From Clostridia bacterium (lineage in GTDB: Bacteria > Bacillota > Clostridia > Oscillospirales > CAG-272): DNA of 64,000 bases. This document shows positions 1-6,623 of the stretch, one piece after another. The translations under genes and the position numbers were made by a program. The notes beneath the pieces were generated by a model. The model searched no databases, was not told the origin of the DNA, and saw nothing but the letters and a program-made list of their open reading frames with translations. Numbering within the stretch: position 1 is the stretch's first letter; each line of letters begins with the position of its first letter. The DNA is taken from NCBI GenBank assembly GCA_017482055.1, contig JAFUOH010000001.1, forward strand, positions 1 through 64,000, written 5' to 3'.

Positions 1-1
1 C

Positions 2-22
2 CATATTCAGTTTTCCTCCTTT
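2..22 (-). promoter_or_regulatory. Ribosome binding site and start codon of a gene leaving the left edge
   Basis: On the minus strand a strong Shine-Dalgarno AAAGGAGG (22 to 15) lies ten bases before an ATG at 4 to 2. A gene therefore begins here and continues outside the window. Only its first codon is visible, so its product cannot be named. It follows the truncated recombinase and its terminator hairpin. Confidence 0.5.
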
Positions 23-47
23 GCTTTTGAAGTAGCACTTCGTCAAT

Positions 48-287
48 TTATGCCGAAAATGCCCGATAAACGAAAAAAATAGGACTAAAGCGACGCCCGT
101 TTGTCGGGTTTTGCTTTAGTCCTATTATATCAGTGGCATCGATATACTCGTCGATAACGTGGAGCTGATTTTCTTTTGCGAACTGTCTGAGAATGGTTCT
201 TTGCGTTTCGATGGATACGCTGTCGCCGTAATTTTCGTCGTCGCGGCTGAGTCTCATATATAGTGCGGTATTGTACGGTTGTTTCAT
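48..287 (-). pseudogene. Serine recombinase, N-terminal fragment (TndX/TnpX-type large resolvase)
   Basis: The first 50 residues match the start of the catalytic domain of large serine recombinases that move Tn4451/Tn5397-like elements: a YMRLS motif with the presumed nucleophile Ser14, then SIETQR and an EYID stretch. After residue 50 the sequence stops resembling the family and runs through a terminator hairpin for about 29 unrelated residues. Family members are usually 500 or more residues long, so over 85 percent of the protein, including the DNA-binding domains, is missing. The start is clear: AGGAGG lies six bases before the ATG at 287. A good promoter lies upstream. A deletion that fused codon 50 to downstream non-coding DNA is the simplest explanation. 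The fragment cannot catalyse excision. Confidence 0.75.
78..126 (-). terminator. Long hairpin terminator after the recombinase fragment
   Basis: A perfect 14-bp inverted repeat (78-91 and 113-126) encloses a smaller CCCG/CGGG stem. Read on the minus strand it is followed by a run of T, the form of an intrinsic terminator. It interrupts the recombinase reading frame, which fits a deletion junction just upstream of it, near 135. Confidence 0.7.
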
Positions 288-292
288 TAAAA

Positions 293-400
293 TCCTCCTG
301 TTGAGAATATCACGTAGTGATTTTCTCTTGAAACGAACCCACGCTTACAATACTTTTCCACTGTAATACATTATATCATAAACGTGGGTTTTCTTCAATA
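293..400 (-). promoter_or_regulatory. Promoter and operator-like repeats of the recombinase fragment
   Basis: Minus-strand -35 TTGAAG (398-393) and extended -10 TGATATAAT (378-370) are separated by 17 bp. An inverted repeat, AACCCACG at 336-343 and CGTGGGTT at 383-390, brackets the -10 and likely start point and could bind a dimeric repressor. A second imperfect palindrome (303-327, arms GAGA/TCTC and ATCAC/GTGAT) lies just before the Shine-Dalgarno. The rest of this gap holds no gene. Confidence 0.5.
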
Positions 401-408
401 CGAATCCG

Positions 409-705
409 TTAATTCATTCGTGAACTTTTTACGTCTTTGTGTGCAGTATAGGTAATCACATCCTCGACGAGCGTGTTGAGTGCCTTGCCGTTGTCCGCAA
501 AATGTTCAATGACTTCGATTTTCGTTTTGCCGCAATAGAAGTATAGCTTGCCGTCTTCCTCGGTGGCATAGAACGACGTATTTTCAAGCGTAGATTCGGG
601 TTCTTTGAATGTATCGAATGTGCCTTCGGGCGGCATTTCTATCGGCTCATAACAGGAGCAGAGGTCATAAAGGTCGGTGTGTGTATTTCTCTTGTTTTTT
701 ACCAT
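409..705 (-). CDS. Small conserved mobile-element protein, function unknown
   Basis: This is a 98-residue acidic protein with no signal peptide or membrane segment. I chose the ATG at 705 because GAAAGGAT stands just before it; a longer reading frame reaches 816 but would overlap the end of the DnaC-like gene without a ribosome site. The central part (TEEDGKLYFYCGKTKIEV) reads like a small folded beta domain. Similar short proteins commonly sit between the DnaC-like gene and the recombinase in Clostridia integrative elements. I do not recognise a named family and assign no function. It is probably co-transcribed with repA and the DnaC-like gene. Confidence 0.6.
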   Translation of the reverse strand: MVKNKRNTHTDLYDLCSCYEPIEMPPEGTFDTFKEPESTLENTSFYATEEDGKLYFYCGKTKIEVIEHFADNGKALNTLVEDVITYTAHKDVKSSRMN

Positions 706-725
706 AGGCAATATCCTTTCAATCG

Positions 726-1565
726 TTAATCGTTCATCATATTTTTCAGCGTTTCCATTTTGCGCTGTGCGGTCTGCTTTCGGTTCTGTATGCCCGTAAC
801 GTGTATCGGGACGCACATTTCAAGTATGCGGCTGTAGATACGGGCGTGGGCTATATCGGGTGGATTGTTCAAGACATCTGGGCTGATATTTGCTGTGAGT
901 ATCAAGGGCTTACCGCTTCGGTATCGGCTGTCGATGACGTTGTAAACGTGTTCCAGGGCGTATTCCGTTCCTCGCTCCGTTCCGAGATCGTCAATAATGA
1001 GCAGAGGAAAACGGCACAAACGATCGATATATTCGTTTCGCCCCTCGAAACTCGCGCCGAGGTCATTGAGTATTGTGGTAAAATTGGTCATACGGACGGA
1101 AATTTCTTTCTCGATCAGACCGTTGGCAATACAGGCGGCGAGATAGCTTTTTCCGCTGTCGGTATCGCCCCATAAGTAGTAGCCAATATTGTCCGCTTTT
1201 ACCTTGTCCCAATGCTCAACGTATCGGCGGGCGTATTCCATTTGCGGCATATTGCCGTTGTCGTTTTCAAAATTCCACGTTGCCATTCGCTCGGTAGAAA
1301 AGCAACGGCGTTTGAGGTCTTCGACGGTATCAAGATGTTTTCTGCGTTGCTCGGCGGCTTCGCGCTCCAAACGCCTGGTTTTTTCACACTCACAGTCAAT
1401 GCGGTGGCGGTCAATCCCCAAGGTTTTCAGACCTTCGGGAAAATACCGTTGTTTCGGTGTACAGCACTTGCCGCAATAGAGCAGACCGTCCTCGCCCGTG
1501 TAATCTTCGGGCTGTGGTGTGGCTTCTGCCAACTTAACGGCGTATTCTTGATAAATATTACTCAT
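726..1565 (-). CDS. DnaC/IstB-like AAA+ ATP-binding protein
   Basis: This 279-residue protein is a helicase-loader type ATPase. Visible are Walker A GDTDSGKS near residue 135, Walker B LLIIDDLG near residue 190, and a GTERGTEYALEHVYNVI stretch typical of DnaC/IstB proteins. The N-terminal 65 residues carry Cys pairs (CGKCC, CEC) that may hold zinc. Its start codon overlaps the repA stop by four bases (ATGA) and has an AGGAGGG site, so the two genes are translationally coupled. RepA-DnaC pairs are standard in Clostridia mobilizable elements, where the loader brings the host replicative helicase to the element origin. That role is inferred from family and position. Confidence 0.85.
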   Translation of the reverse strand: MSNIYQEYAVKLAEATPQPEDYTGEDGLLYCGKCCTPKQRYFPEGLKTLGIDRHRIDCECEKTRRLEREAAEQRRKHLDTVEDLKRRCFSTERMATWNFENDNGNMPQMEYARRYVEHWDKVKADNIGYYLWGDTDSGKSYLAACIANGLIEKEISVRMTNFTTILNDLGASFEGRNEYIDRLCRFPLLIIDDLGTERGTEYALEHVYNVIDSRYRSGKPLILTANISPDVLNNPPDIAHARIYSRILEMCVPIHVTGIQNRKQTAQRKMETLKNMMND

Positions 1566-2284
1566 AGGCTTGTACCCTCCTTGCAGGTTAGTGCGGTTAA
1601 TTTGTTTTGTTTGTTCTTGGCGTTATCCTCTGCCGCCCATTTTCGGATGGTAACGGCGTGGCTTGCGTATTTCGCGCCTTTCGACGCGATATACTCCGAT
1701 AAACGCTCGATGTAGTAATTCCACTTGTCGGACAGTTCGGCTTTCAGTTCGGATTGCTCCGTTTCTGTCAAAAATACATTCTCATATCTGCCGTAGGCGG
1801 TGCGCGGAGTACTCTCTCTACTCAAGTGATTCATATTCAAGTTATTACTACTCAAGTTATTAGGGGACAGTTTTCTGTCCGTCATAGGGACAATTTTCTG
1901 TCCATCAGTAGGACAGTTTTCTTTACTTATGAGGGACAGTTTTTTATCCCTCATAAGGACAATTTCCTGTCCATCGGGTATCAGAACGTAAATGCGGTTC
2001 GGAGAAGAAAATCCCTGCCGCTGTCTTTCGATCAGCCCTGCCGCTGTCAGCTCGTTTAGAGCGTTCTTGACGGTCATACGGCTTTTATCAAGAGCTTCGG
2101 AAATCTTCTCTATGGGAAAGATCAGATACGTTCTGCCTTGCTCGTCCACCCAATCGTTCGCCCGGGAGAGATTGGCACGGTCAAGCAGTAAGGCGTACAG
2201 CAGCTTGGCGGTGTGCGTTAAGTCCATACCGAGCAGAAAGCGCGGATATGGCAGATACGGCGGTAATTTTGTTTGTCCGTTCAT
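1562..2284 (-). CDS. repA: Replication initiator protein A (RepA_N family)
   Basis: This 240-residue protein has the conserved N-terminal domain of RepA_N initiators: an LPPYLPYPRFLL opening and a winged helix including SRMTVKNALNELTAAGLIER (residues about 68-87). RepA_N proteins bind iterons and start plasmid or element replication. The middle of the gene contains five 23-bp DNA repeats (see the repeat entry), which produce the odd GQEIV/GQKIV segment at residues about 105-140. The C-terminal part is a Lys-rich domain with an aromatic core near residue 190. The ATG at 2284 follows the stop of the upstream doubtful ORF by a few bases, with GAGGTGAT further upstream. It overlaps the DnaC-like gene by four bases. 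Confidence 0.85.
   Translation of the reverse strand: MNGQTKLPPYLPYPRFLLGMDLTHTAKLLYALLLDRANLSRANDWVDEQGRTYLIFPIEKISEALDKSRMTVKNALNELTAAGLIERQRQGFSSPNRIYVLIPDGQEIVLMRDKKLSLISKENCPTDGQKIVPMTDRKLSPNNLSSNNLNMNHLSRESTPRTAYGRYENVFLTETEQSELKAELSDKWNYYIERLSEYIASKGAKYASHAVTIRKWAAEDNAKNKQNKLTALTCKEGTSL
1821..1972. repeat. Five 23-bp-spaced iterons with adjacent AT-rich repeats inside repA (candidate origin)
   Basis: Copies of a 16-bp palindromic unit, consensus GGACAGTTTTCTGTCC, start at 1865, 1888, 1911, 1934 and 1957, exactly 23 bp apart. Copies 1, 2 and 5 are nearly perfect; 3 and 4 have changes in the right arm. Since 23 is not a multiple of three, each copy is read in another frame, so the repetition serves the DNA and not the protein. 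Next to them (1821-1862) are three copies of a CTCAAGTTATTA-like AT-rich unit, as expected for an unwinding element. RepA_N replicons are known to carry their origin within the rep gene. Confidence 0.75.
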
Positions 2285-2288
2285 ATAT

Positions 2289-2636
2289 TCAGCAATAGGC
2301 GATCACCTCGTTTCCGTGGCAGGGGTGTAACGGCTTGTTCCATCCCCGTCTGTCGGGCGGCTTGAAAAGTGTATGAATTAGGGTGGATTTTGGGGCATAT
2401 ATCCCTTTGTAAGAGCCGTTTTTCTTGTCGGTAGTATGAGAGGTAGGGTATATGCGGCTTGGAGCATAAAAGACGTTACAGTGCAGTTTTGAACACTTCT
2501 TTTTTGCCTCTCCTGTTTTCTCAAAAATCAAGTGGTCATTTTGTCCACTTGATTTTACTTTTGGTCGTGGACATTTTGTCCGCCACCACTTTGAACCGTT
2601 GTTTACAAAATTTCGGTTGGTTCTAAAATCCATCAT
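2289..2636 (-). CDS. Doubtful small ORF between relaxase and repA
   Basis: This open frame of 115 codons starts with ATGA overlapping the relaxase stop, has GGAG five bases upstream, and ends five bases before the repA ATG. That spacing would suit coupled translation. Against it, the product is basic and low in hydrophobic core, shows no domain I recognise, and its first third is coded by palindromic DNA (2528-2586). It may be real, or simply an open stretch of control DNA between the relaxase and repA. No function is proposed. Confidence 0.25.
   Translation of the reverse strand: MMDFRTNRNFVNNGSKWWRTKCPRPKVKSSGQNDHLIFEKTGEAKKKCSKLHCNVFYAPSRIYPTSHTTDKKNGSYKGIYAPKSTLIHTLFKPPDRRGWNKPLHPCHGNEVIAYC
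2528..2586. repeat. Two palindromes related to the repA iteron core
   Basis: Two imperfect palindromes follow each other with cores GGTCATTTTGTCC (2534-2546) and GGACATTTTGTCC (2569-2581), 35 bp apart. The first is flanked by eight-base arms TCAAGTGG/CCACTTGA, the second by GTGG/CCAC. The core resembles the repA iteron (GGACA, T run, TGTCC), so the same protein might bind both places. Confidence 0.45.
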
Positions 2637-3667
2637 TCAAGCTCCTGTTCTTTCTTTTTCGTTTTCTCTTGCTTCGGTGTGCTCAATATCTCCGTTATCG
2701 TTTTTTGCATTGTATTGAGTTCATCGAAACGTGCTTTATCGGCGCGATATACGTTGTAGGCTTCGTTCTCCTGTGAGGTCAGCGCATAAATTTCTTTCTG
2801 TAGTGTCTCACGGGACGGCAATTTTGTAATGCCATGGGCTTTGAAGAACCGGGTGCAGGCATCGGCTATCACAAAATCATCTTTGTGTGCGGTGCGGTAG
2901 GCAGCTTTCTTCTTGTCGGTCTTTTGTGCCTTGTACTCATTTCGCACATCCCGCGTTTTTGCATATTTGAGTATCCATTCCCGTAATTCTTTCTTTTCGT
3001 CAATTTTGGGCTTAAAGGCTTTATGCTCGGCGTAGCTTTTCTGCATAGCGGTCTGCGCCGTATCTACGGCATTATCCAATTCATCAAGCGAAAGATAACC
3101 CTCGTGATAGAGATTGTGGGCGATAGCCATTTGTTTGAGGTTCTGCACCTTCGCCCATTGAATCAGCGCATTGCTTTTGCCTTCTTCAATAAGAGCGTCA
3201 ATGTCAATCATCCGCTTCAGGTTGGTGCTGATCTTCGGCTGCTTGGCTGCTTTCTCGGCTTCTCTCAAACGTCCGATCACGCTACGTGGCTGTTGCGGTG
3301 CGGTCTGTGCCTTTTCGCTTTTGAGTGCTGCGGCGCGTTCCTCGACAACCCTATGTGCGTTTTGCTCCAAACGGGCAAGAACGGCGGCGCGGTCAAAATC
3401 ATCACCTAACTTTCGCGCTGTGATAGGCTTGGTACGGTCGGGTGTGAGATAAGACAAACGCCCTCGGCTCTCTTTGACGGTTATCCCTTGCCGCAAAAGC
3501 AAAGCGGAAAATTGCTCAAAGGTGGTAGCGGTATCAAGTGCCTTGCGTAGCGTCTGCCGTAACTTCTCCTTATCGGTTTCAAATTTTGTGGTGCGCGGTG
3601 TCAGCCCTGCGGCGGTGATTTCTGCGTTTCGCTCGTCAAGGGCGGCTTGTCCTTTTTCTGCGCCCAA
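2633..3667 (-). pseudogene. Relaxase, C-terminal part separated by a frameshift
   Basis: This frame holds the helical, Lys/Glu-rich C-terminal two thirds of a Clostridia MobA/MobL-type relaxase, about 340 residues. It has no ribosome site of its own: its listed start (TTG at 3667) is internal and is simply where the frame opens. It joins the N-terminal part in the other frame at a run of five A (minus strand; 3657-3653). A -1 shift or one extra A there restores the expected sequence WAQKKGQAALDE. The C-terminal region contains long coiled stretches (AQTAMQKSYAEHKAFKP, KAAYRTAHKDDF) that in the family contact DNA and partner proteins. It ends four bases into the next ORF. Confidence 0.7.
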
Positions 3668-4287
3668 TACTCACGCTCGGTAACACGGTTTGCGCTTCCG
3701 TGGAGCAGATCAATCTGATAGAGGTTTTCGCGGTGGCACATTTCCATCACTTCGGATTTGAAATATTCCATAGCCGCGTCCGTACACCGGTGCTTGCAAC
3801 CTTGCCGTGTATCGGCGGGTCTGTCCATGTACGGGAGCAAGGGTACTTCCTCTATCCGCAGAGAATTGATAACGATGTGAACGTGGATATTGCTGCTGTG
3901 GTTATGCCCATCGGGGTGGGTACAGACAAGTGCTTGGTGTCCGCGAAAATGCGTTTTGCAAAATTCCTCGCCTAACTGCTGTGCGCGATCAACGGTTAGC
4001 CCGTTGTCTGTGCCGTCCCGTGGGTCAAAGGAAATGATGTAGTGGTGGCTTTTCACATCTTCGCGTTTTTGGTTTTTGCCGTAGCGGAGGTTAGCTCGCA
4101 TACAGGCTATGGCGAAATCTTCCTCGCCACAGTTGAGGGTAGCAATTCTGAAATCCTCGCGGAGTATGAGCCGTCCGTTTTCGTCAAGCGTGGGCTTCAT
4201 AGAAAATTCGTCATGGGCAAAAGTCAGATATTTTTCGGCTGCGCTGTAATCAGCGTTTTTAGAGCTGATATGTTTGAACGTAGCCAT
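3601..4287 (-). CDS. Relaxase/mobilization nuclease domain (MobA/VirD2-like), frameshifted
   Basis: Residues 1-215 form the nicking domain of a MOB-type relaxase, which cuts one strand at oriT and leads it into the recipient. The metal-binding histidine motif is present (HIHVHIVINS near residue 133) together with an N-terminal YL segment in AAEKYLTFAHDE that may supply the catalytic tyrosine. The start ATG at 4287 has AGGTGA upstream and lies 29 bases inside mobC. After EYWAQKK the frame is wrong and ends with an unrelated 15-residue tail. The missing part is intact in the neighbouring frame (2633-3667). The break lies in a homopolymer, so a sequencing error, a true mutation or ribosomal slippage are all possible. 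Confidence 0.75.
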   Translation of the reverse strand: MATFKHISSKNADYSAAEKYLTFAHDEFSMKPTLDENGRLILREDFRIATLNCGEEDFAIACMRANLRYGKNQKREDVKSHHYIISFDPRDGTDNGLTVDRAQQLGEEFCKTHFRGHQALVCTHPDGHNHSSNIHVHIVINSLRIEEVPLLPYMDRPADTRQGCKHRCTDAAMEYFKSEVMEMCHRENLYQIDLLHGSANRVTEREYWAQKKDKPPLTSETQKSPPQG

Positions 4288-4657
4288 TCAGTTCACCTAC
4301 CTTTTGCAAGACTTCATATTTCAGCGCGGCGAGATCTGACGCGGCGGCTTGTATCTCGGCGGCAAGCTGTGGGTATGGGTTTCGCCATTCATTCAGCGTC
4401 CGCGCTATCTGATTGATGTTGTTGCCGATCTTGCCGTACTCGGCAACGAGCTTACCGAGAGTAGCAAGCACTTCATCGTTGACGGGATTGACGCGGATAA
4501 TCGGTTTGACAACCGCGCCGTCAATGGCTTGCCGGATAAATTCGGATTGGCTCATTTCGTAATTTTTCATTCGCTCCAAAAAGAAGCTGTGTTCTTCCTC
4601 GGTCAAGCGTGTCTTGACTACGAAAGTGCGCTTGGGTGTGTTGTACGTTTTTGGCAT
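4259..4657 (-). CDS. mobC: Plasmid mobilization relaxosome protein MobC
   Basis: This 132-residue protein has an N-terminal ribbon-helix-helix (VVKTRLTEEEHSFFLERM, then SQSEFIRQAI) and a C-terminal helical MobC domain with the conserved GNNINQIAR motif near residue 80. MobC binds oriT and helps the relaxase open and nick it. Of several possible starts I chose the ATG at 4657, eight bases after AAAGGAG; the ATG at 4663 is too close to that site. It overlaps the relaxase start by 29 bases and leads the mob-rep transcript. The long repeat-bearing tract upstream of it is the likely oriT. Confidence 0.85.
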   Translation of the reverse strand: MPKTYNTPKRTFVVKTRLTEEEHSFFLERMKNYEMSQSEFIRQAIDGAVVKPIIRVNPVNDEVLATLGKLVAEYGKIGNNINQIARTLNEWRNPYPQLAAEIQAAASDLAALKYEVLQKVGELNGYVQTYQL

Positions 4658-4675
4658 AGGCATAACTCCTTTCAC

Positions 4676-5660
4676 TTACCATATTTTTTGAGGCTGTTTT
4701 TTAGGGTACTTTGAAAAATTCTTTCACATTACAACGGACATTTTTTCGGCGTTTGTCCGATGCTTTGGAAAAGTTCCTCTACTTACCGCCATGAAAGCAC
4801 CGATTTTGCACCCTGTTTGAAAATGTTTTTTCACTTAATGACGTTCCTCTTCGACTTTAGCAACCCATCAAAAATTTATCCCTCCACTTAACATCTTTTT
4901 TCGTGCGTTTTAGCCCCCCTGTTTTTTGCAGATTTCGGAAAAAACAAATTTTCTTTGATGAATTTTTTCGAGAAAGCGTAAAAGTTTGGTTGTATCGCTT
5001 TCACCTAACCCATCGTGGAAAGCAGTTTTGCAAGGTAGGCGGCAAAAATTTTTCAAATTTTCTCTTGCTCCCTACAACACCGCAGATGGCAAAATTGCCA
5101 AACGGGGCGAGAGGAAAATTTGCGGCGTTAGCCGATCAGCAGGGTTTGGGGAAGGCACTCCCCAACAAGATCACCACAAGGGCGAAAATGAGCAGTAGGC
5201 GAAATTTGGCACCGTGGTAGAATCTTGCTCTAACTACTTCCGCTATCCTCTGAACGGGGATTTTTGCAATACCGCTCACTTTACAACGGACAAGTTTTGC
5301 GAAAAACTTGATACCCCTTCACACCACAACGGACATTTTTTCGGCAAAAAGCAGGGTTCGGAAATGTTAAATTTCGATGAACTGCATTTGCTCGGTATCA
5401 AGTGCTTTCACTTATTCGGAATTTCAGAGGGCAAAAATCAACGGCAACCCCAAAATTTCTCTGAAAAAATTTTCTCTCTACCTATTAGGACATTTACAGG
5501 AGAAATATCAACGGTCTAAAAGAACCTTTCACTTATTCGGAATTTCGGAGGGTGGAAATTCAACCGTTTTCAAAAAAGTCTCAAAATATTTTCCGTTCGC
5601 TTATTAAAACAAAACCAATAACGGCTTTGGGCTGATTCGGAAAAATTTCTTTCCGCTAAC
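4676..5660. repeat. Non-coding tract with dispersed repeats upstream of mobC (candidate oriT region)
   Basis: About 1 kb of AT-rich DNA with no credible gene; the open frames here lack ribosome sites and look like chance. It carries a scattered motif family built on (C)TTTCAC followed by CGGA and TTTTCGG. Clear copies are CTTTCACATTACAACGGACA at 4721, CACTTTACAACGGACAA at 5277, CTTCACACCACAACGGACAT at 5318, and two nearly identical copies beginning CTTTCACTTATTCGGAATTT at 5405 and 5526, 121 bp apart. Such repeats next to mobC suggest protein-binding sites of an oriT or a transfer control region. The nick site cannot be located by eye. Confidence 0.5.
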
Positions 5661-5829
5661 CACTACTACAATTCGCACATAGTGTTTTGGCACGATTTCG
5701 GATGTAATCGTAAAAATATTTTTCGCCTCTGCTTTCTTCCACGGCGAACACAGCGAAAATGCCAACTATCCCGAAGAAGAAATTTCGGGCAAAAGAAAAA
5801 CGGACAGGCTCTTTTCCGCTTGTCCGTGC

Positions 5830-5912
5830 AGTCTGTCGAAAAACGCCCATCAAGCGCAAGCAAAGATGTGCGTTTTTCGACAGACTAAGGCAAGAGGAAT
5901 TTTCTCTTGCCT
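5830..5912. repeat. Two adjacent hairpins, including a perfect 17-bp inverted repeat
   Basis: AGTCTGTCGAAAAACGC at 5830-5846 is repeated in reverse complement at 5870-5886, with a 23-base loop. Directly after it is a second hairpin (arms AGGCAAGAG 5888-5896 and CTCTTGCCT 5904-5912). They separate the transfer region from the plus-strand cargo. They may act as a terminator pair or mark a former junction between element modules. The stretch 5661-5829 holds no gene I can support. Confidence 0.5.
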
Positions 5913-5954
5913 CATAAATATTGGAGAAAAAATGTAAACTTTCCTCGTTTTTTA

Positions 5955-6004
5955 AAGGTACCTTGACAAATTACTGCTTTGGTGATAAAATGTAAAGGTA
6001 CCTA
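5955..6004 (+). promoter_or_regulatory. Promoter of the MarR-ABC operon with two identical operators
   Basis: A near-perfect promoter, TTGACA (5963-5968), 17 bp, TAAAAT (5986-5991), is bracketed by two copies of a palindrome: AAGGTACCTT at 5955-5964 and AAGGTACCTA at 5995-6004. The copies are 40 bp apart, about four helical turns. The left one touches the -35 and the right one covers the start point. This is the arrangement expected for autorepression by the MarR protein encoded 23 bases downstream. Confidence 0.75.
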
Positions 6005-6026
6005 AATATTTGTTGGAGGTTTCATT

Positions 6027-6623
6027 ATGTTGAAGCATTTATGTCCTTGTTGCAGTCGTCATTGCTATTTGGAGCAACCGAACTGCGAAAGAGGTGCTGA
6101 GTACGCAAAAACAGGGGTTATCCCCCCACGCACGCATAAACCGGATGGTAAGTATGATGGTAAAAAGTCATCCAAGCATAAAAGGAGATATCATACGTTG
6201 GATCAGGACAACAAACTGATTTGGAATATCCGAGATATGGGACAGGTGATCGTCTCTCTGGCGGAGGGAAAAGCAAGCCAAAGCCGTATCCTTATCCTTC
6301 TAAACGAAGTGGAAACCATCACGCAAAGTGAGCTCACGGAACATCTTGATGTTCAGCCCGGGTCTGCAAGCGAGGTGATCGGCAAGCTCGAAAGTGCGGG
6401 GCTCATCACACGCACACCAAGCGAAAAAGATCGCCGTACCTCGGACATCCGACTCACCGAAGCGGGCAAGATCAAAGCCGTCGAGGCTACCGAACAAAGA
6501 AAAGAGCGCCATACCGAAATGTTTTCCTGTTTGTCAGAGGAGGATAAAGCGGATCTTTTGATGCTGCTTGAAAAAGTCAATCACGAATGGCGTCGTCGTT
6601 ACGGTGAAAGGTCAAAAGAGTGA
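6027..6623 (+). CDS. MarR family transcriptional regulator with Cys-rich N-terminus
   Basis: A winged-helix repressor of 198 residues. The MarR domain occupies about residues 70-190, with the recognition region SELTEHLDVQPGSASEVIGKL and the wing SEKDRRTSDIRLTE. The first 30 residues are unusual for MarR: a cluster CPCCSRHC with a further Cys near residue 20 and several His, followed by a basic Lys/Arg-rich linker. This could bind a metal or sense redox state. TTGGAGG precedes the ATG. The stop overlaps the next gene start (GTGA), so the repressor and the ABC pair form one transcript, probably controlled by the twin operators upstream. Confidence 0.85.
   Translation: MLKHLCPCCSRHCYLEQPNCERGAEYAKTGVIPPRTHKPDGKYDGKKSSKHKRRYHTLDQDNKLIWNIRDMGQVIVSLAEGKASQSRILILLNEVETITQSELTEHLDVQPGSASEVIGKLESAGLITRTPSEKDRRTSDIRLTEAGKIKAVEATEQRKERHTEMFSCLSEEDKADLLMLLEKVNHEWRRRYGERSKE

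Noticed and set aside
1821..1972. The repeats in repA as a small CRISPR array
   Set aside because: Spacing is 23 bp with only seven bases between 16-bp palindromic units and they lie in a coding sequence, which fits iterons and not CRISPR. No cas genes are present.
5214..5888. Several open frames in the tract upstream of the MarR gene
   Set aside because: No ribosome sites, no domain, overlapping frames on both strands, and their sequence is made of the dispersed DNA repeats.
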